DNA from: Topomyia yanbarensis
Taxonomy: Eukaryota; Arthropoda; Insecta; Diptera; Culicidae
Direction: 5' to 3'
Assembly (NCBI RefSeq): GCF_030247195.1
Contig: NC_080671.1
Coordinates: forward strand, 203,154,897 to 203,218,896
DNA: 64,000 bases
Both the position numbers and the translations under genes were made by a program. The notes beneath the pieces were generated by a model that was given only the letters and a program-made list of their open reading frames with translations, did no database searches and was not told where the DNA came from. Of this stretch, positions 58,389 through 64,000 are shown piece after piece. Position 1 is the first letter of the stretch. Each line of letters starts with the position of its first letter.

Positions 58389-61300
58389 TGTCTTTATAAC
58401 ATAAAAATCTAAAAAATGTTCTCGTTAGAATAAATTATGAAATAGTCTGGAAATTATTTTATTTTAATCAGAGTAAAGATTTTGCTAATTTCAAAAGCTT
58501 GGTTTAAAAAATTACAAAAGCGAAAACAAAACCATCAAAAAGGTTAGTATTTTCGACTTTGGAAAAGGTTTATCATCAAAGAATTTGCGGCATTTGGAAC
58601 AAGTTAAGTAATGTGTCAATTCATTTATCAGTCACTTGCGGTTTTCACTTTTTCATGTACAAGCTAATTATGTCCAATAGTGTATGATGTATAATTTTGC
58701 AAAATAAAGAATGTGCGATAGCAAATAATGATATTATTTAATGTTGTGAGAAGGGTCTTATACCAGTGCTAGGAAGACAAAATGCATTTTAGATGTCCGG
58801 CACGATGCCTCAATCAGGATGGAATTGAATGCTTTTCCATGTACAATTATCGCATATCCAACATTCGAACTCGACTATAATATTTCGCTCCTGGACTGTT
58901 CTACAACTAGATTGCTAGACTCCAAACTGAACTTTAAAGAAATTATAGGAACTTTTTCCAAACCATTTAAATTCTTAGGTTTGTTTTCCTGGTGTTAAAG
59001 ACTTCATTGATGTACACTGAAGGCACTTTATTGTGCTCCGTTTTAGGCAGCTCCTGTTCGGTTATTCTACTATCAAAATGGTATTCAATGCATAGAAGCT
59101 GTCCAACATCAATTTCTTTTTCTTCCATAGCGGAACCCGTCAAATATTCCAAGTTACCAAGATCGTTGTAAATTTATCGATTTCGATATTCTGTCTTTGG
59201 ATGTTTCCAAAGACACTTTCATAACCAATCTACTACTATCACGAGATGATTCTTCAGATTTCTACAATTGCTGTTAAATGTACCATTTGGATTTTTGTAA
59301 ACTGTATGTACAAAGGATGAGGAGGTTTTTGGGTTTGAACGAAATTTGGCTTAACAGGGCATTTTCTACTCAAAATAAAATAAAATAAAAAATCTGAAAT
59401 GTATTTATCATATATTCACACCGTGTTGCCGTTCTAGAACTAATTGATTATGAAGTGCTTATTGAATTAAATTGAATCTTTATTACATTTAAACAGATTT
59501 TGCGGCGCAATTAGTTATATGACATGTCATTTTGCTAGTTTAACACCGTCTTCTGCATAGGTTTCCAATATGTATTATTCCTACCAGAAGTGAACATACT
59601 CGTAACGTCGTACATCACACCATGAGCCTATTCAAATTATACCTTTTGTTGTCACTCACTTCTTTTGTAAATTATATAAACTAATTTAACTGAATTCAAT
59701 CCGTTTTTCGGCGCAAATAGACTGAATTGATTTTCAGAGCCAGCGTCCGTGCATGCAGTGTAGACGTTTCCAGCTGTGTAACATGATTGAACGGCTAATA
59801 TTTAGCATACAGAGTAGCAGTTGAGTAGGCAAATAGGCACAGGCGGGGAATCAAAATTTGTGTTTTAGTCCCGGATCTCGTTTTTTGTATGAAATAGTCA
59901 CGCTTATAGGCTTAGGCAGACTGTATATATATATGGGGGAACTCGAGAAGCGATGAGAACAGCGAGCGGCAAAATATGAAAGAGAAACTCGCTACAACCT
60001 AACACATTTCAGTGACGTGACGAATCAGATGTAAGTGAACATATTACCTCCGAACAGAAGGGTAACTAGTGAGTCAGTACTTGTTACGGATAGCTGGAGG
60101 AAAGCAGCATATCGTCAGCTTTGCATGCATATATGTGTATGTTATGGTGAGTCAAACCAATGACGAAGAAAATATTAAACTCAATTATAAACAGGAAAAA
60201 TATAATCTCAATCATCGTATAACAGAATCTATAACATGTGCCTGGAGCACGCCAGGCAGGCGAGTAGCATCACGAAAGTATTATTTACATTTAAAAGATA
60301 CCAGCATACACGAGTTAGATTGTCTAGGCGAATGGAGGGCAATGCAAACATGTTGATGATAAACTACATAATTGCAAAGTGATTAACGATTAGAAACAAA
60401 GATTGCATTTATCGCCTTTGTTATGTATGCTCTAAAAAGAAATTTGATTTGGCTTTGTTTGTGGGACAAATAAGGACTGGGAGATTAAGCCTATTTCCAC
60501 ATTACTCCAGAATTGTTTTAAAGGCACAATAAAATGTTCAAAGAAACCAGCATCTTTTTACGGCACCTGCCATTATAATAGCATATTCAGAACTAAACTA
60601 GATTTACTCGAACATTGTATCCCAACCCGAGTCGAGCACCCACTTTCTTGTTATCCCTACATAGATGCTCATCTCGGCTTCAGTTTGAAATGATGACTTC
60701 ACAATTTTGTAAGACGGTTCCATTCCACTTCCGTTTGATCATTTTACTCTAATGCGCACTTCAGGAACAACCAAGCAATCGAATTTTAATTGAAACGATA
60801 ATATTTTTGGTTGTTTGCATCTGAATCTGTTTCTCAGGATTAATTTATAATCGGTTTACGTTTTGACAGATCCCTCTTATATCATGCTTATACGTATAAC
60901 AATAACCGGGGAGCATGAAACTGCATTTATCCTTATTTTCTACAATTCAATGTGACCCGTATTGACGGGTTGTGCTCAGATGCAGAGTTGGTAATGGCTC
61001 CTGCGTTCTATTCATGCAGTGTACGGTTAGTTAGAAAGATATCGTCGCTGTGACCGATTACAAAGCGAACGAACAAAGTTCGAAAGCATACCGCCACCCC
61101 AGTAAACATTTACGAAGGGGTCGAGATTTATCCCAAAGTCGCATTCGCTTTACGACGAGAATTGCATCCCTGATGAATCCAACCCTATATTATATCGAAG
61201 AATGATAATGACAATCCGTCATAACTGTGGAAGTCGGTCATGCATTCAAAATGTTCATTTGACGGTTGAGTGATTGTAAAAGTACCGGAGCCTTTTTTTG

Positions 61301-64000
61301 TTACATTATATTCGTATAAGACTGGCAAGAAAAAGTGATGAGATGATATGATGAGCGATATAGAATTTCTTTTATACAACAAAATTCGATTTGGACAGTA
61401 GGATGGTAGAGGTATTTATAATATTGAAGGCTGTGTTCTTAATATTACATGTTTCTTTCCACAGATTTTCTAGTCTGTTTCGTAGCTTGAAATTCTTGTC
61501 GAGTGATTTTTATGGCGTTCGCATATCTATAAGAGTTAAAAGAGTTTGATTGTTGATAGTATTGGTGGGTATGAAAAAAACTCTGAATCCAATCCGTACC
61601 CATAAACAAAAAAAAAAAAATTGGTGCGTGCTCGATCTGAACCCGTTTTTCAATAAATAAAGAATATGTATTTATACCCGAAAGCGAAATATTCTTAAAT
61701 GGAAAAAATAAAAAATCTTTTGTTCTTACCGGGGATTTATAAAAGGTTCAGTAAATTTTGACCAGTGATGTTCTGCTCGTGTGCTTGTTCTTACATAGCT
61801 CGCGAGCTGTGCTGTGGATGAAGCGAGCTCGTGTGCCTGTTCCTAGCGTTGCCAACAATATTTTCCAAAAACCGGAAAAATTGGATGTCGGAAAAACCGG
61901 AGTCGGAACTTATCCTCCAGGAAAAGATATACGGAGCCAGCGAAAGTGTCAAATTTTTAAGCCAGCTGAGCCAATCTACCAATTTTTGGGAGCACTGCTA
62001 GATTTTAACAATGGAATTCCATATCAACATTTGAATAGGGCCAATAAGATTTGTAAACAAACTTTTGTTTTGCTGATTTCTCTTAATTTGTTATCATTTC
62101 AACACAGAAAACATTTGAAATTGATTCTACCAAGGGCAAAGATGTTGATTCATGTGTATTTTTCATAAAATTCAACTCTGTAGCGGAAAAATGAGCGAAA
62201 TAAGTTTGTTTACAAAAGTTTCATTAGCCCTTTTGAAGAATTACTATTGAATTGAAGATTGCATTTACCATTCTGTTTAGCGTTGGCATTTCTCTCCGCA
62301 TATCTCTACGGTAGATTAAAAACCAAATGTATCCTTGCAATGCCAATAGTTTCTTTGAATGAATTTGATCTTTTTTAAAAAAAGCATTCTCAAACATAAG
62401 GATAAACAAAATTATTGAATATGGAACTGTTCAGTTATTTAAAAAGATAAGAAACTAATCTTCAATTTCACCTCTCTTCCATACGCAGTTTTAATATAAA
62501 TTTATTTCTGAGTAGCAGTGTATATAGCAGTGAATTCCTAGTTTAAGATGGTCTAAAATTGATCGCTACTATTTAAATATAGCTTTCGGATATTTTCATA
62601 TCGCATCCCTAGTGACCATAAAAAACAATCTTCATTAAATTAAAGATATTTGCTAATCTTGCATTTCATAGCATGCCAAGTTCTTATGTGTACTGAAATA
62701 ATGCAGAGTGCTGCAAAATACGGTTACTGAAAAACAATTAAGTTGTTCCTCAGATAGGATGTTCTCTTCGTAATTTTATTTTATATAGCAAACTACTATT
62801 AAATTGCAAATAGTGAGGAAATATTTTTGTCACATACCTCTGGGAAAAAACTGGACATTTATAAAAACTGGACCCATTTGTCTGTTTGACTGGATCGAGT
62901 AAAAACTGGGAAAACCATTTGCGTTGCTGTCTTTTCCTATAAAAATTACAAAACAATGCCTTTTTTATACGTCAAAATTGCGCGTACATCCTGAAGTCCT
63001 GCTTGGGTACTAAAATGTTTGATTTTTTGCTCTTTGAACTATTTTATCGAAATGATGAAAAAGAAGAAAATATTAATATTATTTTCAAAGATCCTACATA
63101 TCTTAGCTTATTTTTAATTGTTTACATTTTCAAACCTGTGTTTCTAGCATATATGTAAATCAACGAGAAAAAAATCACATTAAATCATCTAGAAAAAAAA
63201 TCACATCACATCACATCAATTGCTTACAATAGCATTTTTCATATGAAAAATACGTTAATTTGCGTTGATCTAGCTGGTAAGTATGGTTCGCAGTACCGAC
63301 CCTTTTTGGCGAGAACCGGTACTACGGTACTGAAGCCCTCAGTACCGGTAGTACCGGTACTCGAATATTTTTTTTAAAAAAATTGAAAAAAGCTTCAAAC
63401 TGAATTTGAATGCTTCTCAGATGATTGATTTGTGCTGATCAAAAAACATGTGTATTGTTTTTAATTGCTTCGGAATGGTAAGACTCATTTCACAGAAGAT
63501 ATTTTTCGTATAGGGTACCTTCTTTTATTTCGAAATCTACGCCACTTTGAAATCAATTACTGCTAAATGTGCAACTTTCGTCGACTTGAACAGATGGTAA
63601 ATGTATGAAACCCTGTTAACAACCGTAAATCAAAGCGAGAATGGCAGTAAATCCGAGCAGGTTAATCGCATTTCCTTTCTTGCTTTTCTGAAAATTGGTT
63701 TCGACCTTTATCTCGTTTGCCTACTATTCTCTAATGCATATCAAGGCTCCTTGCTTTCCTTTAACTATGGAGTTTTGCTGAATTTTCCGATCACCAATAA
63801 TTACAAATCGCCCCATTTGAAGCAAAGTCTAAAACTGTTAGCTACTAAATCGCTGTTCGTTCTTTTATAGATAAAGGTTTAAGAGCAAACCAAATACAGA
63901 CATGACTTAGACCATAGTCTTATTACGCGCCACCCAGTGAATAATGGAAACCAATCAGAATGTCGCTAATAAAACTTTAACTTCTAGAATTATTATGATG
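58389..64000. other. Right flank: no confidently recognised gene
   Basis: AT-rich. Open frames noted and not supported: minus 58967-59152 (containing EKEIDVGQLLCIEYHFDSR, in-frame stop close upstream), plus 60069-60356, plus 61758-62168 (136 codons, within a stretch with ACCGGAAAA/AAACTGG repeats that looks like a decayed element) and plus 63601-63870. 63280-63365 has a run of TACCGGTAC-type words. If Wnt5 continues to the right, part or all of this may be intronic. Confidence 0.4.

Noticed and set aside
58967..59152. Minus frame EKEIDVGQLLCIEYHFDSR… as a possible gene
   Set aside because: An in-frame stop lies shortly upstream, no ATG or acceptor fits, and I recognise no family. Kept only as an open frame in the flank description.
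59920..60356. TATATATATA followed by a plus-strand 95-codon frame as a promoter and gene
   Set aside because: TATA-like runs are common here, no initiator lies at the right spacing, and the frame has no recognisable domain.
63280..63370. Run of TACCGGTAC-like words as a regulatory or recombination site
   Set aside because: Looks like short degenerate repeats (AGTACCGGTA) with no terminal structure or duplication; insufficient to call anything.

Overview
The window is AT-rich animal nuclear DNA, most likely from a culicine (Aedes-like) mosquito. This assignment is an inference. It rests on a Wnt5 orthologue with dipteran-type extra exons, introns of several kilobases packed with transposons, short ~60 bp introns elsewhere, an RTE-type LINE, tRNA-derived SINE structure, long AT microsatellites and a repeat family (ends TGCCTTTCTC / TTAAAACAGG) that I associate with mosquito genomes. 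There are no bacterial-style operons, CRISPR arrays, rRNAs or functional tRNAs.

The only host gene I can identify firmly is the 3' part of Wnt5, on the minus strand. Six coding exons were worked out base by base at GT/AG junctions with compatible phases: 24784-24964, 19910-20159, 11348-11527, 11101-11203, 10876-11043 and 1392-1579. Together they encode the last ~356 residues of a Wnt ligand up to the natural stop, including the CKCHGVSGSC signature and the cysteine-rich C-terminus. The signal peptide and N-terminal exons were not found and probably lie beyond the right edge, beyond an intron of unknown size.

The introns and right flank are a stack of mobile elements. Positions 1-10.8 kb (last Wnt5 intron and 3' flank) hold TTAA-flanked foldback MITEs, a 2.6 kb TA-flanked CAGT element with a spliced two-exon reading frame, a TGCCTTTCTC repeat and a pentanucleotide array. 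Positions 11.5-24.8 kb hold MITEs, a Jockey-like LINE remnant, a long AT array and a Helitron-like end interrupted by a 1.6 kb inverted-repeat element. Positions 26-27.1 kb hold nested inverted-repeat elements. Positions 27487-30735 hold a nearly complete RTE-type LINE with a 12 bp target duplication. Positions 31.1-36.1 kb hold a three-level nest (SINE inside a hAT-like element inside a MITE) that abuts a 2.0 kb TIR element carrying a broken thioredoxin-like (TXNL1-type) gene fragment.

From 36 to 64 kb I see no confident host gene. This part holds a second interrupted Helitron, a decayed LINE ORF1, hairpins and MITEs, and a segmental duplication (47.3-49.2 kb against 52.1-55.4 kb) in which only one copy carries a ~1 kb repeat insertion. 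That gives a natural filled/empty-site comparison. Most short reading frames here are chance frames in repeats.
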